Part shown: positions 47,168-56,377 of the stretch, piece after piece
Layout: every line of letters begins with the position of its first letter
Numbering within the stretch: position 1 is the first letter of the stretch
Source of the DNA: Corynebacterium suedekumii
Lineage (GTDB): Bacteria; Actinomycetota; Actinomycetes; Mycobacteriales; Mycobacteriaceae
DNA length: 64,000 nt
Direction: 5' to 3'
Assembly (NCBI RefSeq): GCF_030252185.1
Contig: NZ_CP126970.1
Location: 124,001 to 188,000 of the forward strand
The notes under the pieces: model-generated
The model's database searches: none
Told to the model about the DNA's origin: nothing
Seen by the model: only the letters and a program-made list of their open reading frames with translations
Made by a program: the position numbers and the translations under genes

Positions 47168-48625
47168 GGCTCTTCGCGTTTCGGAGTGCGTAGGTGAGCC
47201 CAGGGTGGAGTTCGGGGTGGCACAACATGTAGGGGTCTTGGCCGGTACAAGATGAGAGTTGCGAAGCTTCCATCTGACCGAACCAGGACCCTACTGTGCA
47301 GCCTACTACTGGCAACCTCGTGGCCGACACCATCTGCCGTACTGCGGAAATCGGCCTGACCATCACCGGTGCCGCCGACGCCGGTACCCTCACCATCATC
47401 GACGCCGCACCTGTGACCGTGGACGGACTCTGCCCCGAGTGCGGAAATCCCGGAAAGCTACGGGACCACATCGTCCGGACCCTGGTCGACCTTCTCGTCG
47501 TGGGGTTCCCCACCCGCCTTCATGTCCGTGTCCCGAGGTTCACCTGCAGCTATCCAGCCTGCGGCAGGAAGATCTTCCAGGCCTCCCTGACGTGTGCCGA
47601 TGATGGTGCGAAGCTGACCCACCGGGTCACCCGCTGGGTCCTCCAGCGCCTGGCAGTCGATCGCATGAGTGTGTCCGCCACGGCGAAAGCACTCGGGGTG
47701 GGCTGGGAGCTGGTCAACCAGGTCGCTGTCCACGCCTGCCGCAAGCTTGTCTACGACAACCCCTCCCACCTGGACGGCGTACGCATCCTCGGGGTCGACG
47801 AGCATGTGTGGAAGCACACCCGCCGCCCCGGCCAGCCCTCCTCGTTCGTGACGGTCCTGGTGGACCTCACACCCCTGGTCACCGGGGCAGGTCCTGCCCG
47901 GTTGCTGGACATGCGCCCGGGACGCAGTGCCGAGGTCCTGCGAACCTGGCTGCAGGAACGCAGCCCTGAGTTCAGGAGACAAGTGCAGGTAGTGACCATG
48001 GATGGCTTTGCCGGCTACGCCACCGCAGTGGACCAGGCGCTGCCTCAGGCGAGAAAGGTCATGGATCCCTTCCATGTCGTGCACCTGGCCGCGGACAAGC
48101 TCGACCTGCTGTCGGCAACGCCTGCAACGTGAAACCTCGGGGCGGCGTGGGCGTAAGGATGATCCATTATACAAGTACCGACGCACCCTGTTGACCAGGA
48201 CGAACTACCTCACCGAGCGGCAGAACAGGCGGCTGGACCTGTTGTGGGCCACCGACGATGAGTACGTCGCACTCGAAGTCACCTGGATGATCTCACAGGA
48301 CCTGATCCAGGCGTACGGGCATCCGAAGAAATCGGAGGGCAAGAAGCTCATGAGCAGGGTGATCAACAGCATTCGTAAGGGCCTACCCGAAGGTCTCACG
48401 GAGCTTGCCCAGCTGGGACGGACCTTGTGGCGCCGGCGTGAGGATGTCCTGGCGTACTTCGACATCGGTGCATCCAACGGCCCGGTCGAAGCCATCAACG
48501 GACGGCTTGAGCACCTACGCGGCATCGCACTCGGGTTCCGGAACCTCGACCACTACATCTTGCGGTCACTGATCCACTCCGGCCAGCTGCAGGCCAGGAT
48601 CACGCACTCTAAATCGTGAAGAGCC
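47168..48625 (+). mobile_element. ISL3-family insertion sequence, 1458 bp
   Basis: The terminal repeats begin GGCTCTTCGCGTTTCGGAGT on the left and, reverse-complemented, GGCTCTTCACGATTTAGAGT on the right. No 8-bp target duplication is seen (GCTTAGGC against ACTTTGAC), so the flanks have been rearranged since insertion. It marks the right edge of the accessory island. Confidence 0.92.
47296..48619 (+). pseudogene. ISL3-family transposase, frameshifted
   Basis: The first frame (47296 to about 48108) has a zinc-finger-like region (CPECG ... CSYPACG) and catalytic motifs VDEHVWKH and MDGFAGY. It ends prematurely after HLAADKLDL. The rest continues in the next frame (CRQRLQRETSGRRGRKDDPL ... GASNGPVEAINGRLEHLRG) with the last acidic catalytic residue. 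One extra base near 48110 separates them; intact length would be about 440 residues. Unless slippage in the CTGCTG run rescues it, the element cannot move itself. Confidence 0.88.
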
Positions 48626-48697
48626 ACTTTGACCTTGGACGCCAGTTCAGTTGGAAATCTTCGGAGCTTATCTGGCTGTCGCTGGTACCCTCCCCTC

Positions 48698-49399
48698 ATG
48701 AAGATGCCCGCCTCGCTCGCGATCGTCGCCGCCTGGATCGCGGCTTCCGCGTGGGTGGCGTGGACCATCGGCGGGCTGCCCGGTTACGTCGTGGGCATCG
48801 TCGGTGCAGTCACCGGCATCGCCCCGCATGTGCCGGTGACGCCGAAACCGGACTCCCCCGAGGAAGCTCCGGAGATCGAGGTGCTCGCGCAGGCCCGGGG
48901 AGAGCACCGCGCCGTGCTCGACAAGTACGCCGAGTGGGAGTTCAACCCGGAGATGCTGCTGCGTTTCCCCGGGCTGTGGGACCAGTCGAAACCGGAGGTG
49001 CACCGCTTTTTCGACGCCCTGTCCGCCGCCACGCTCGCGGAGCCGGAGGGCCGGGCGAGCGATGCGCAGGTCGGACGCTACGCGGCGGCGGTGGAGGAGC
49101 TGCAGATGGCGTGGGCCGGGGCTGAACGCCACGCACGCTCAACCGGCACGACGAATCTCTCCGCCCGGTTCCGGAGTGAGGCGGACACCGGTCTCAAGCT
49201 GTATCGCCACGCGCAGGGAGCGGTGACCGCCGAGGAACGGCAGACCTACTACCGGCGGGCCCTGGAGAAGGTCCGCGCCCTCGTGCAGGCGGGGCTGCTC
49301 CCGGCGACGCTGCCGGCGGTCGGCCGGCTGGAAGCGGAGCAGCGTGACGAACTGGTCAGCCCGCCGGGGCCGACGTCTCCTCGGCTCCGGGGGCGTTGA
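48698..49399 (+). CDS. membrane-anchored protein of unknown function, paralog A1
   Basis: 233 residues. Two hydrophobic N-terminal helices are followed by a helical soluble domain (about 60-220) with EFNPEMLLRFPGLWDQSKPE, MAWAGAERHARSTGT and LKLYRHAQGA motifs. A close paralog (A2) lies at 50628-51299. TACCCT six bases before the ATG, in the shared 12-mer GCTGGTACCCTC, suggests a leaderless start. The 3' end overlaps the convergent partner gene B1 by 44 bases. No known family is recognised. Confidence 0.8.
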   Translation: MKMPASLAIVAAWIAASAWVAWTIGGLPGYVVGIVGAVTGIAPHVPVTPKPDSPEEAPEIEVLAQARGEHRAVLDKYAEWEFNPEMLLRFPGLWDQSKPEVHRFFDALSAATLAEPEGRASDAQVGRYAAAVEELQMAWAGAERHARSTGTTNLSARFRSEADTGLKLYRHAQGAVTAEERQTYYRRALEKVRALVQAGLLPATLPAVGRLEAEQRDELVSPPGPTSPRLRGR

Positions 49400-50570
49400 T
49401 CACCCGGTAGACGGGCCCGTCCCTTTCTGCCCGCAGCTGCCAGGTGAAGGGCAGATCGGTCGGCTCGAAGACGCGGTCAAGGCCGGGCGGGATCTCGTCG
49501 AGGGGCAGGTACCCCAGCCCGTCGACTTCGTTGCGCTCGCGGATCTCCGGGAAGCGGCCGATGCCGACGGTCACCGCCAGGTGCTCCCCGCCGACGGTGC
49601 CCCGGAACTCCACTCCGCCGTGGCGCGGACGGTCGTCGAAGGACGGGGACTCGTGGAGCTTGGCGGGGGTGCGGGCGGTGAGGGTCTGCAGGCGGGCGGG
49701 GGACGTGCGGTCGTCGAGAAGCAGGGCGTCCCGGACCATCTGCGCGGACGCCTCGGGATCGGTGAGGTCGAACCAGGAGTCCGGGAGGGTGCCGTCGGCG
49801 AGGGCCTGGGCGGTGATGTCACGGCCGCCGACGTGGGAGCGGAACTCCAGCACCGGCAGGGCCCGGGGGTTGGCGGAGGCCAGCGGTTGCATGGCGGAGT
49901 GACCGGGGACGATGTAGACGGTCTCGAACGCCGGCCGCAGGCCGATGCCCTGCGCCCGTTCCTCGAGTTCCGCCAGGACCGGGGCGTAGGAGAGAGTGAT
50001 GTCGCGTCCGTCGAAGGTGGGGGACTCCAGCGAGCTCCGGCGCTTCTTCCACGTCCACTGCCGCTCCGGGTACCCCTCCAGGCGGGCGGTGACCACGTCG
50101 CCGTTGTCGTCCCAGACGGACACACTGCTGCCGGTGGTGGCCACGTCGGTGGTCAGTGTCATGTCGATCAGCTTCGACGATCCGTCGGGGACGAGGGTGT
50201 CCGCCACCGCCAGGGCGTGATCCTGGAGGGCCTCGAGGTCGTGGACGACGCTGGCGGGGTGGGTACCGCTGTCGATGATCCGGTTCGCGCGGTTGGTGTC
50301 GAAGGCGCCCGGGTTGAGCATCGCCATCGACACGACGACCGTCAGCACCAGGGCCGGGACCAGCGCGCTGAGAACGGCGACGACGGGGCGGGAGTGTCTG
50401 TTCACCGTCCACACGATGAGCAGGGCGCCGAGGACGGCGAATCCGGCGCCGATCAGCACTTCCCGGGTGCCGTTGTCCTCCCAGGCCACCGCGCCGAGCC
50501 CACCGGCGACGGCGAGGCCGCCGCCCACGGCCGCACGCCGGTGGTGTCTGTCCATGGGCCGCTCGCTCAT
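49356..50570 (-). CDS. membrane protein of unknown function, paralog B1
   Basis: 404 residues. About three N-terminal membrane helices (to about residue 85) precede a large, probably extracytoplasmic domain. Motifs shared with B2 include YPERQW, a PGHS-x-MQPLASANPR segment, TLTARTP and GGVEFRG-x-VG. Start ATG 50570; GTG 50576 is an alternative. It is convergent with A1 and divergent from A2, whose start is 57 bases away. Confidence 0.78.
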   Translation of the reverse strand: MSERPMDRHHRRAAVGGGLAVAGGLGAVAWEDNGTREVLIGAGFAVLGALLIVWTVNRHSRPVVAVLSALVPALVLTVVVSMAMLNPGAFDTNRANRIIDSGTHPASVVHDLEALQDHALAVADTLVPDGSSKLIDMTLTTDVATTGSSVSVWDDNGDVVTARLEGYPERQWTWKKRRSSLESPTFDGRDITLSYAPVLAELEERAQGIGLRPAFETVYIVPGHSAMQPLASANPRALPVLEFRSHVGGRDITAQALADGTLPDSWFDLTDPEASAQMVRDALLLDDRTSPARLQTLTARTPAKLHESPSFDDRPRHGGVEFRGTVGGEHLAVTVGIGRFPEIRERNEVDGLGYLPLDEIPPGLDRVFEPTDLPFTWQLRAERDGPVYRVINAPGAEETSAPAG

Positions 50571-50627
50571 GCGCACAACAGTATCGGCCCCGGGTATCGG
50601 CTCGCCCCCGCTGGTACCCTCACAGCC

Positions 50628-51299
50628 ATGAAACCGTCAGCCGGCATGGCAGTCGCCGTCCCGTGGGTGGGGTTCGCCGCCCTCGTCGCCTGGGCGTTGG
50701 GTGGCACGGTCGGCTTTCTCGCGGGCGTGGGTGTCGCGCTCGTCGGCCTCATCGTCATCGTGGCCACGATGAAACAGCCACCGTCAGAGCTGCCCGCCGA
50801 ACCGCAGATCTCCCCGCTCGACCAGGCCCGCATACAGCACCGAGAGGTGCTCGACGCCTACGCCGCGTGGGAGTTCGACCCGGAGATGCTGCTGCGTTTC
50901 CCCGGCCTGTGGGACCGCTCGCGCCCGGAGGTGCACCGCTACTTCGACGCCCTCGCCGCCGCCACCCGGGCGGAACCGGAGTCCGAGGGCACGCCCGCCC
51001 AGGTCGACGCCTACGTGGATTCGGTCCATGAGCTGCGGATGGCGTGGGCGGGTGCGGAGCGCTACGCCCGCTCCACGGGTACCTCGAACCTCTCGGCCAC
51101 CTACCGGGCGGAGGCGGAGACCGGGCTCAAGCTCTACCGGCATGCGCAGGGCGCGGCGACGGAGGATGAGCGGCAGACCTACTACCGCCGGGCACTGGAG
51201 ACGGTCCGGTCACTGGTGCAGGCTGGCCTGCTGCCGGCCTCACTGCCGGCGGTCGCCCGCCTCGAACGTGTGCAGCGCGGGGAACTGCCCTCGGCCTGA
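50628..51299 (+). CDS. membrane-anchored protein of unknown function, paralog A2
   Basis: 223 residues, same plan as A1: two N-terminal helices, a short linker, then a helical domain. The conserved core includes WEFDPEMLLRFPGLWD, TGLKLYRHAQGA and ERQTYYRRALE. The same GCTGGTACCCTC box sits just before its ATG (50610-50621), again with a leaderless layout. The high similarity to A1 through the soluble domain points to tandem duplication of the A-B pair. Confidence 0.8.
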   Translation: MKPSAGMAVAVPWVGFAALVAWALGGTVGFLAGVGVALVGLIVIVATMKQPPSELPAEPQISPLDQARIQHREVLDAYAAWEFDPEMLLRFPGLWDRSRPEVHRYFDALAAATRAEPESEGTPAQVDAYVDSVHELRMAWAGAERYARSTGTSNLSATYRAEAETGLKLYRHAQGAATEDERQTYYRRALETVRSLVQAGLLPASLPAVARLERVQRGELPSA

Positions 51300-51307
51300 C
51301 GGCCCGC

Positions 51308-52519
51308 CTAGAGGCGGTGCCGCTGCTCCGGGACGCCGGGGGCCTCGATGACGCGGAGGATCGTTCCGCCCGGTTCCGCGCGCACCTGCCAGGCCACGGG
51401 CTGATCGGTGTCCGGCAGGAACCTGTCCAGGGAGTCCGCCGGGATGCTGTCGAGCGGGACTGATCCCAGGCCCTCGGTGGGCGTGCGGGAGAAGACGGTC
51501 GGGAACTGGCCGACGCCGACGGTGACCTGCAGGGTCTCGGCGCCGACGGCGCCGCGGAACTCGACGCCACCGTAGACCGGGCGGTCGTCGAGACGCGGCT
51601 CCAGGGCCGTCGGGGTGCGGGCGGTGAGGGTCTGCACATCGATGCCGGTGGTGGGCCGGTTGTCCAGGCGCAGGGCGGCGATGATCTCATCGACAACTGC
51701 CGACTGGTCGGTGATGTCGAAGAACGTGCCCGGCAGGGTGCCGTCGCCGAGGATCTGGGGACGCAGCTCACGACCGTCCACCGTGGAGTTGAACTGCAGC
51801 ACGGGCAGTTTTCGGGGGTTGGCGGACTCCAGCGGCTGGAAGCTGGAGTGTCCCGGATCGATCCACACCGACTCGTAGGCGGCGTTGATGCCGATCGTCG
51901 CGGCATCCTCCCGGAGCTGCGCCATCGTGGTGGCGAAGTCGAGGGTCACCTCGTGGCCGTTGAAGGTGGTCTTCTGCAGCGAATCGATGCGCTGTTCCCA
52001 CTGCCATTCCCGTTCGGGGTAGGTCTCCAGGCGGGCGCGGTAGACGGAGTCCCCCTCGACGACCTCGATGAGTGAGCCGCCGGCGTTGACGTCCGTCTTC
52101 AGCTGCGAGCGGAACACCCGCTCCGAACCGCCGTCGGTCAGCTGGTCGGCGATGTCGAGGGACTGGGCGTGCAGGTCCGTCAGGTTCGCCACCGGCGGGG
52201 CGGGGAGGGTACCGGACGCCACCGCGGTGGTCTCACCGATCCCACCTGCCCCGTTCTGCGGGGACGGCGTGTCCGGGGAGGCCTGGTACAGCCACATCGT
52301 CATGAATCCGGCGGCGACGAGCGAGGGGACCAGCGCGGAGAGGAAGGACTCGAGGCGCCGGGTTCCCTTGGACACCCGCCACACGAGGACGAGGGCGGCG
52401 ATCATCGCCACTGCTGCCCCGACCACCCGCGGGGTCTGCCCCAGCGCGTCCCAGGCAGCGAAGCCGAGGCCGGCGACCATGACCACGGCCGAGGCGTTCT
52501 TGAGATTCCATCCGCGCAT
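51308..52519 (-). CDS. membrane protein of unknown function, paralog B2
   Basis: 403 residues with N-terminal helices (to about residue 75) and a large C-terminal domain matching B1. Shared motifs are TYPEREWQWE, a DPGHSSFQPLESANPRKLPV region (core PGHSSFQPLE), TLTARTPTALE and GGVEFRGAVG. It ends 9 bases from the convergent A2 stop and is divergent from the ATP-grasp gene. No enzymatic motif is recognised. Confidence 0.78.
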   Translation of the reverse strand: MRGWNLKNASAVVMVAGLGFAAWDALGQTPRVVGAAVAMIAALVLVWRVSKGTRRLESFLSALVPSLVAAGFMTMWLYQASPDTPSPQNGAGGIGETTAVASGTLPAPPVANLTDLHAQSLDIADQLTDGGSERVFRSQLKTDVNAGGSLIEVVEGDSVYRARLETYPEREWQWEQRIDSLQKTTFNGHEVTLDFATTMAQLREDAATIGINAAYESVWIDPGHSSFQPLESANPRKLPVLQFNSTVDGRELRPQILGDGTLPGTFFDITDQSAVVDEIIAALRLDNRPTTGIDVQTLTARTPTALEPRLDDRPVYGGVEFRGAVGAETLQVTVGVGQFPTVFSRTPTEGLGSVPLDSIPADSLDRFLPDTDQPVAWQVRAEPGGTILRVIEAPGVPEQRHRL

Positions 52520-52583
52520 GCCCACCACTGTATCGGCACCGAACTCCCCACCTGCCCCGCCGACGACACATAAGATGGCGCTC

Positions 52584-53582
52584 ATGTTGAGTCGTCTCGA
52601 CGATCCGCTCACACCGGACCGTCCACTCATCGTCATTCTCGGCGATGACACGGACGAGGAGGACCATGACCTCCTCTTCCCGGCACTCCGCGCGCGTGGG
52701 GTGTCGGTCATCCGGGTGCATCCACATGACATCGTCACCAGGATGGACCCGGACGAGGTGAGCTTCAGCGTCGGCCCCCTGGAGCTCCACCCCGACCTCG
52801 TCGTCGGCTGGGTCCTCGATGACCTCCTGGTGCCGGGCATGTCCTACCTCGACGTGTTCGCGCGGCTCGGGGTGCCGGTGATCAACGACGCGATGACGCT
52901 GTTCCGCGCGCAGAACAAGTTCCTCGACTCCACTCTGCTCAGCGACGGTGGTGCGCTGCGCTACCCCGTCATCACCGGGCGCGACGACACCGCCCTGCAG
53001 GACTGGCTCGAGGATCTCGACGCCCCCGCCGTGGTGAAGCCGCTGGTGGGGCACGGGGGCCGCGGCGTCGAGAAGCTTGCCGACGCCGCCGACGCCCCCG
53101 CCCTGCTCGCCCGGCTGCGGGAGCGGGACGAGGGCTACTACGTCGTACCCTGGATCGACAATCCGGGCCGCGACATCCGCGTCTACACCGTCAACCACCA
53201 CCCCGTGTTCGCCATGTACCGCTACGCCCCGCCCGGGAAGTGGATCACCAACATCCTCGCCGGCGGCCACCTCGCCCCCTGCCCGCTCACCCCGGAGCTG
53301 TCCGAGTTGGCGGCGCGTGCCTCCCGGGCGGCGGGCACGCTCATCGGCGGCATCGACATTGGCGAGAACCGGGCCACCGGCGAACTGGTGGTCTACGAGG
53401 TCAACTCGTGTCCCACCTGCGAACCACCGGTGATCGAGGCGGTCGCGGACTTCCTCGCCGCGGCCGCCGTGGACCTGGAGCAGGCCCGGGCGACCTGGCG
53501 GCCCGCCCGCGTCCACACTGATCCCCCGCCTGACCCGGAGCTGTTCCACGCCAGCAAGCGGGACCGGATCCGGCCCGACTAG
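52584..53582 (+). CDS. ATP-grasp protein of the RimK family
   Basis: About 332 residues. RimK-like features are PVINDAMTLFRAQNKFLD, VVKPLVGHGGRGVEKL, GGIDIGEN and the metal-binding VYEVNSCPTCEPP. Such enzymes ligate an amino acid to a carboxylate using ATP (for example glutamate tails or peptide-like cofactors). A TAAGAT box seven bases before ATG 52584 suggests a leaderless start there; ATG 52575 in the same frame is the alternative. The substrate is not predictable. Confidence 0.82.
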   Translation: MLSRLDDPLTPDRPLIVILGDDTDEEDHDLLFPALRARGVSVIRVHPHDIVTRMDPDEVSFSVGPLELHPDLVVGWVLDDLLVPGMSYLDVFARLGVPVINDAMTLFRAQNKFLDSTLLSDGGALRYPVITGRDDTALQDWLEDLDAPAVVKPLVGHGGRGVEKLADAADAPALLARLRERDEGYYVVPWIDNPGRDIRVYTVNHHPVFAMYRYAPPGKWITNILAGGHLAPCPLTPELSELAARASRAAGTLIGGIDIGENRATGELVVYEVNSCPTCEPPVIEAVADFLAAAAVDLEQARATWRPARVHTDPPPDPELFHASKRDRIRPD

Positions 53583-53739
53583 TCCTTGACCAGGCCACCG
53601 TCGACGACCAGGTTCTGGCCGGTGACGGATCGCGCCCACGGGGAGGCGAAGAACAGGATGGCGTCGGCGAATTCCTCCGGAGTGGTCACCGACTGCAACG
53701 GGGTGCCCTCGGCGATGAGGTCGAAGACCGCGTCCGGAC
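53579..53739 (-). pseudogene. C-terminal remnant of an SDR oxidoreductase
   Basis: The minus strand encodes FDLIAEGTPLQSVTTPEEF ... FFASPWARSVTGQNLVVDGG, then LVKD and a stop. This is the typical end of a classical SDR (the TGQ-x2-VDGG motif). The first 200 or so residues, including cofactor and catalytic motifs, are missing. The remnant abuts a TPP riboswitch directly, so the original 5' half was replaced or deleted. Confidence 0.8.
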
Positions 53740-53740
53740 A

Positions 53741-53826
53741 TTCCCTTCGCCAGTGCTAACTGGATCAGGTTCGACGGGTGTGTTCTCAGCTGCTCCGATG
53801 GGCGGGCAGCACCCCGTGTCACGAGA
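53741..53826 (-). promoter_or_regulatory. TPP (THI-box) riboswitch, orphan
   Basis: Read on the minus strand, it contains ACGGGGTGC, GCTGAGA, ACCCG and GAACCTGATC, then AGTTAGCACTGGCGAAGGGA. These are the conserved core of the thiamine-pyrophosphate aptamer in the right order. Nothing thiamine-related follows: only the SDR remnant and then the antisense of the ATP-grasp gene. Confidence 0.9.
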
Positions 53827-53844
53827 CCGTCACCTTAGCAAGCG

Positions 53845-54417
53845 TCAGGCGTTGCGGACCTTGAAGGCGGCGATCACGGCGACGATGCCGAAGACGATGC
53901 CGTAGATCGCGGCGACCCAGATGAACGCCCCGAGGGCGACGGCCGGGTTGGTCCACAGGGCGACGGCGATGGCGATCGCGGCGAGGATGTTGATGATGCC
54001 GAGCGCGATACCCCAGCCCCCGAGCTGGCGGTCACCGAGCTCGAGGACGCCCCGGATGAACAGGCCGGCGACGAGGAACCAGAGGATGATGAGGGTGCCG
54101 GCCACCGCGGCTGTCAGCGGGTAGATGATCGCGCCGATACCGATGAGGACGGCGGCGATACCACCGGCGAGCGTCCACCCCCAGCCACTGACATCGTGAT
54201 TCTTCTCCTTGAAGGCGAAAGAGCAGGCGGTGAGACCGTCGAGGATGAGCCAGAATCCGATGAACAGGACGACCATCGTGGCGAGGATGGTGGCGCTGGT
54301 CAGGGGTGCGATGAGGAGCAGAACGCCGAGGATGATACCGAGGATGCCGCGGATGAGCAGGGCGGTGAAGCCGGCGGAACGGAGGGCGCCGAGGCGCCCG
54401 GAATCAGTGGTGGTCAT
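53845..54417 (-). CDS. HdeD-family (DUF308) membrane protein
   Basis: 190 residues with about six membrane helices. DUF308 repeats are visible (GILGIILGVLLLIAPLTSA; GGIAAVLIGIGAIIYPLTAA). ATG 54417 has an AGGAG ribosome site nine bases upstream. HdeD-like proteins are linked to acid and stress tolerance, but the role in actinobacteria is not established. Confidence 0.85.
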   Translation of the reverse strand: MTTTDSGRLGALRSAGFTALLIRGILGIILGVLLLIAPLTSATILATMVVLFIGFWLILDGLTACSFAFKEKNHDVSGWGWTLAGGIAAVLIGIGAIIYPLTAAVAGTLIILWFLVAGLFIRGVLELGDRQLGGWGIALGIINILAAIAIAVALWTNPAVALGAFIWVAAIYGIVFGIVAVIAAFKVRNA

Positions 54418-54506
54418 GGAAAAACTCCTGAAAAATATGGTGACTATGAGGTACGCGACCAATAGTAATACCTATACTTGGGAGTTTCCTGTGTGCCGGG
54501 GGCCGG

Positions 54507-55424
54507 TCACACCAGCTCAGCCAGCAGCTCCTCCGACCGCGCCCGCCCCGCGGGATCACTCATCCCGCCGGTGACCAGCACGTCGCCCAGTCCGCGCAGG
54601 TGCTTCTCGACGTCCCGCGGGGTCCCCCACACCGCCATCGCCAGGGTCTCCGCCATCCGGCGTCGTTCCTTCTCCGTGGGCGTCGGCAGCTCATCGACCG
54701 GGCGCAGCGCCTCGAACACGCCGGTCGTGCGGGCGTGAGCCTGCGCAAAGGCCTCCGGCAGGAGGAGGTCGCGGGCGGCGTCCGTCGTGTCGGCGACGGC
54801 GACGTTGAGGGAGTGGATGACCTGCGGGGCGTCGATACGCCCGGGGCGGAAATTGCGCCGGTAGAGGTCGGCGGCGTCCGCCTGGTTGGGGCCGCCGAGG
54901 ATGACGCCGAGGCCGAGTTCGGCGGCGAGCAGGACGGAGCGGAAACCGGCGAGCAGCCACACCGGGGTGTCCGTGGTCAGGTGGCCGAGCATCTCCCGCA
55001 GGTCCTCCGGGTAGCGGGCCTTCAGCTCGGCCGCATCCCCCTGCCGCAGGGACGCGCGGACCGCGGCGGTGAAGCCGACGGAGGAGCCGATGCCGGCGTC
55101 GACACGCCCGGGGTACAGGGCCTCGAGGGTGGTGATCTGCTCGGCGACGATGAGCGGTTGGTGCGCCGGCAGCATGATCCCGGCGGTGCCCACCCGGATC
55201 CGGCTGGTGGCCGCGCCGACGGCGGTGGCGAGCATCGCCGGCTGGGTGCCGGGGATGCCGGGGACGCCGTGGTGTTCGGCGACGAAGAAGCCTGCGAAGC
55301 CGAGGGCTTCGACGTGGCGGGCGTGGTCGAGCACACCCTGCAGGACGTCGGCGGTGGAGGAGATGGTGGCGGTGCCGGTGGCGGTACTGGTGGCGTTGGC
55401 CCGGTCGAGAACGGAGAGGCGCAT
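54507..55424 (-). CDS. LLM-class flavin-dependent oxidoreductase
   Basis: 305 residues with a bacterial-luciferase-like TIM barrel: MRLSVLDR start, FFVAEHHGVPG, RIRVGTAGIMLP and RVDAGIGSSVG. It uses reduced flavin to oxidise an unknown substrate. ATG 55424 is preferred because the family normally starts at this MxLSVLD motif and a TATCCT box lies seven bases before it. ATG 55466 in the same frame is possible. Confidence 0.87.
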   Translation of the reverse strand: MRLSVLDRANATSTATGTATISSTADVLQGVLDHARHVEALGFAGFFVAEHHGVPGIPGTQPAMLATAVGAATSRIRVGTAGIMLPAHQPLIVAEQITTLEALYPGRVDAGIGSSVGFTAAVRASLRQGDAAELKARYPEDLREMLGHLTTDTPVWLLAGFRSVLLAAELGLGVILGGPNQADAADLYRRNFRPGRIDAPQVIHSLNVAVADTTDAARDLLLPEAFAQAHARTTGVFEALRPVDELPTPTEKERRRMAETLAMAVWGTPRDVEKHLRGLGDVLVTGGMSDPAGRARSEELLAELV

Positions 55425-55492
55425 GCCGTCCAGGATATGGGTACTCTGGGCGCTCACATCAGACATGACTAATGCGTGACAGGAGGACCACC

Positions 55493-56368
55493 ATGCATGA
55501 CCCCCGTTCCCTCTACCCCACCATCGAGCCACCCGAGCAGCGCCAGCCCCACCCCGGCCTGGACAAGGAGATGGAGCCGAAGGCCGACATCGGCCTGGAC
55601 AGCTACGTCGGCCACGGCCGCCTCCAGGGGCGCAAGGCCCTGATCACCGGCGGCGACTCCGGCATCGGGTCCGCCGTCGCCGTCGCCTACGCCCGGGAGG
55701 GCGCGGACGTGGCCATCTCCTACCTCCCCGAGGAGCAGGCGGACGCCGACCGCGTCATCGAGGCCATCGAGGCCGCCGGCCAGAAGGCTCTCGCCCTGCC
55801 GGGTGACCTGTGCGAGCTGGCGCAGTGCGAGAAGATCGTCCGCGACACCGTCGAGGCGTTCGGCGGGCTGGACATCCTGGTCAACAACGCCAGCCGCCAG
55901 ATCTGGCACGACGGCATCGAGAACATCCCCGACGAGGATTTCGACGCCACCATGAAGTCCAACATCTACAGCGCCTACCGGGTGACCAAGGCGGCGATCC
56001 CGCACCTGCAGCCGGGTTCGGCGATCATCTTCACCAGCTCCATCCAGGCCTACGAGCCCTCGGCGACGCTGCTGGACTACGCCATGACCAAGGCCGCGAT
56101 GAACAACCTGTCCAAGGGGCTGGCCACCCAGCTGACCCCGAAGGGCATCCGGGTCAACGCCGTCGCTCCGGGCCCGATCTGGACCCCGCTGCAGCCGAGC
56201 TACGGCCAGCCGATGGACAAGCTCACCGAGTTCGGCCAGCAGGCACCGGTCGGCCGGGCCGGTCAGCCCGCCGAGCTCGCCGGGGCGTACGTGTTCCTCG
56301 CCTCCGACGAGGCCTCCTACGTCATGGGCGAGACGCTCGCCGTCACCGGCGGCACCCCCACCCCGTAA
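55493..56368 (+). CDS. short-chain dehydrogenase of the YhdF/YghA (glucose-1-dehydrogenase-like) type
   Basis: 291 residues. A 45-residue N-terminal extension (HPGLDKEMEPKADIG) typical of this SDR subgroup precedes TGGDSGIG. NNAS, the catalytic Ser in IFTSSIQ, YAMTK and PGPIWTPLQP follow. The ATG has AGGAGG nine bases upstream, one of the strongest ribosome sites in the window. Substrate unknown; members are often stress-induced aldehyde or sugar dehydrogenases. Confidence 0.9.
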   Translation: MHDPRSLYPTIEPPEQRQPHPGLDKEMEPKADIGLDSYVGHGRLQGRKALITGGDSGIGSAVAVAYAREGADVAISYLPEEQADADRVIEAIEAAGQKALALPGDLCELAQCEKIVRDTVEAFGGLDILVNNASRQIWHDGIENIPDEDFDATMKSNIYSAYRVTKAAIPHLQPGSAIIFTSSIQAYEPSATLLDYAMTKAAMNNLSKGLATQLTPKGIRVNAVAPGPIWTPLQPSYGQPMDKLTEFGQQAPVGRAGQPAELAGAYVFLASDEASYVMGETLAVTGGTPTP

Positions 56369-56377
56369 CGCGGGCGG

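Noticed and set aside
47013..47513. 166-codon minus-strand frame at the ISL3 left end
   Set aside because: It covers non-coding IS end and the antisense of the transposase; no motif or start signal.
47160..48633. Target duplication round the ISL3 element
   Set aside because: The eight bases on each side (GCTTAGGC and ACTTTGAC) do not match.
52233..53822. 529-codon minus-strand frame beginning in the TPP riboswitch
   Set aside because: It is antisense of the ATP-grasp gene and is out of frame with the real SDR remnant that follows the riboswitch.
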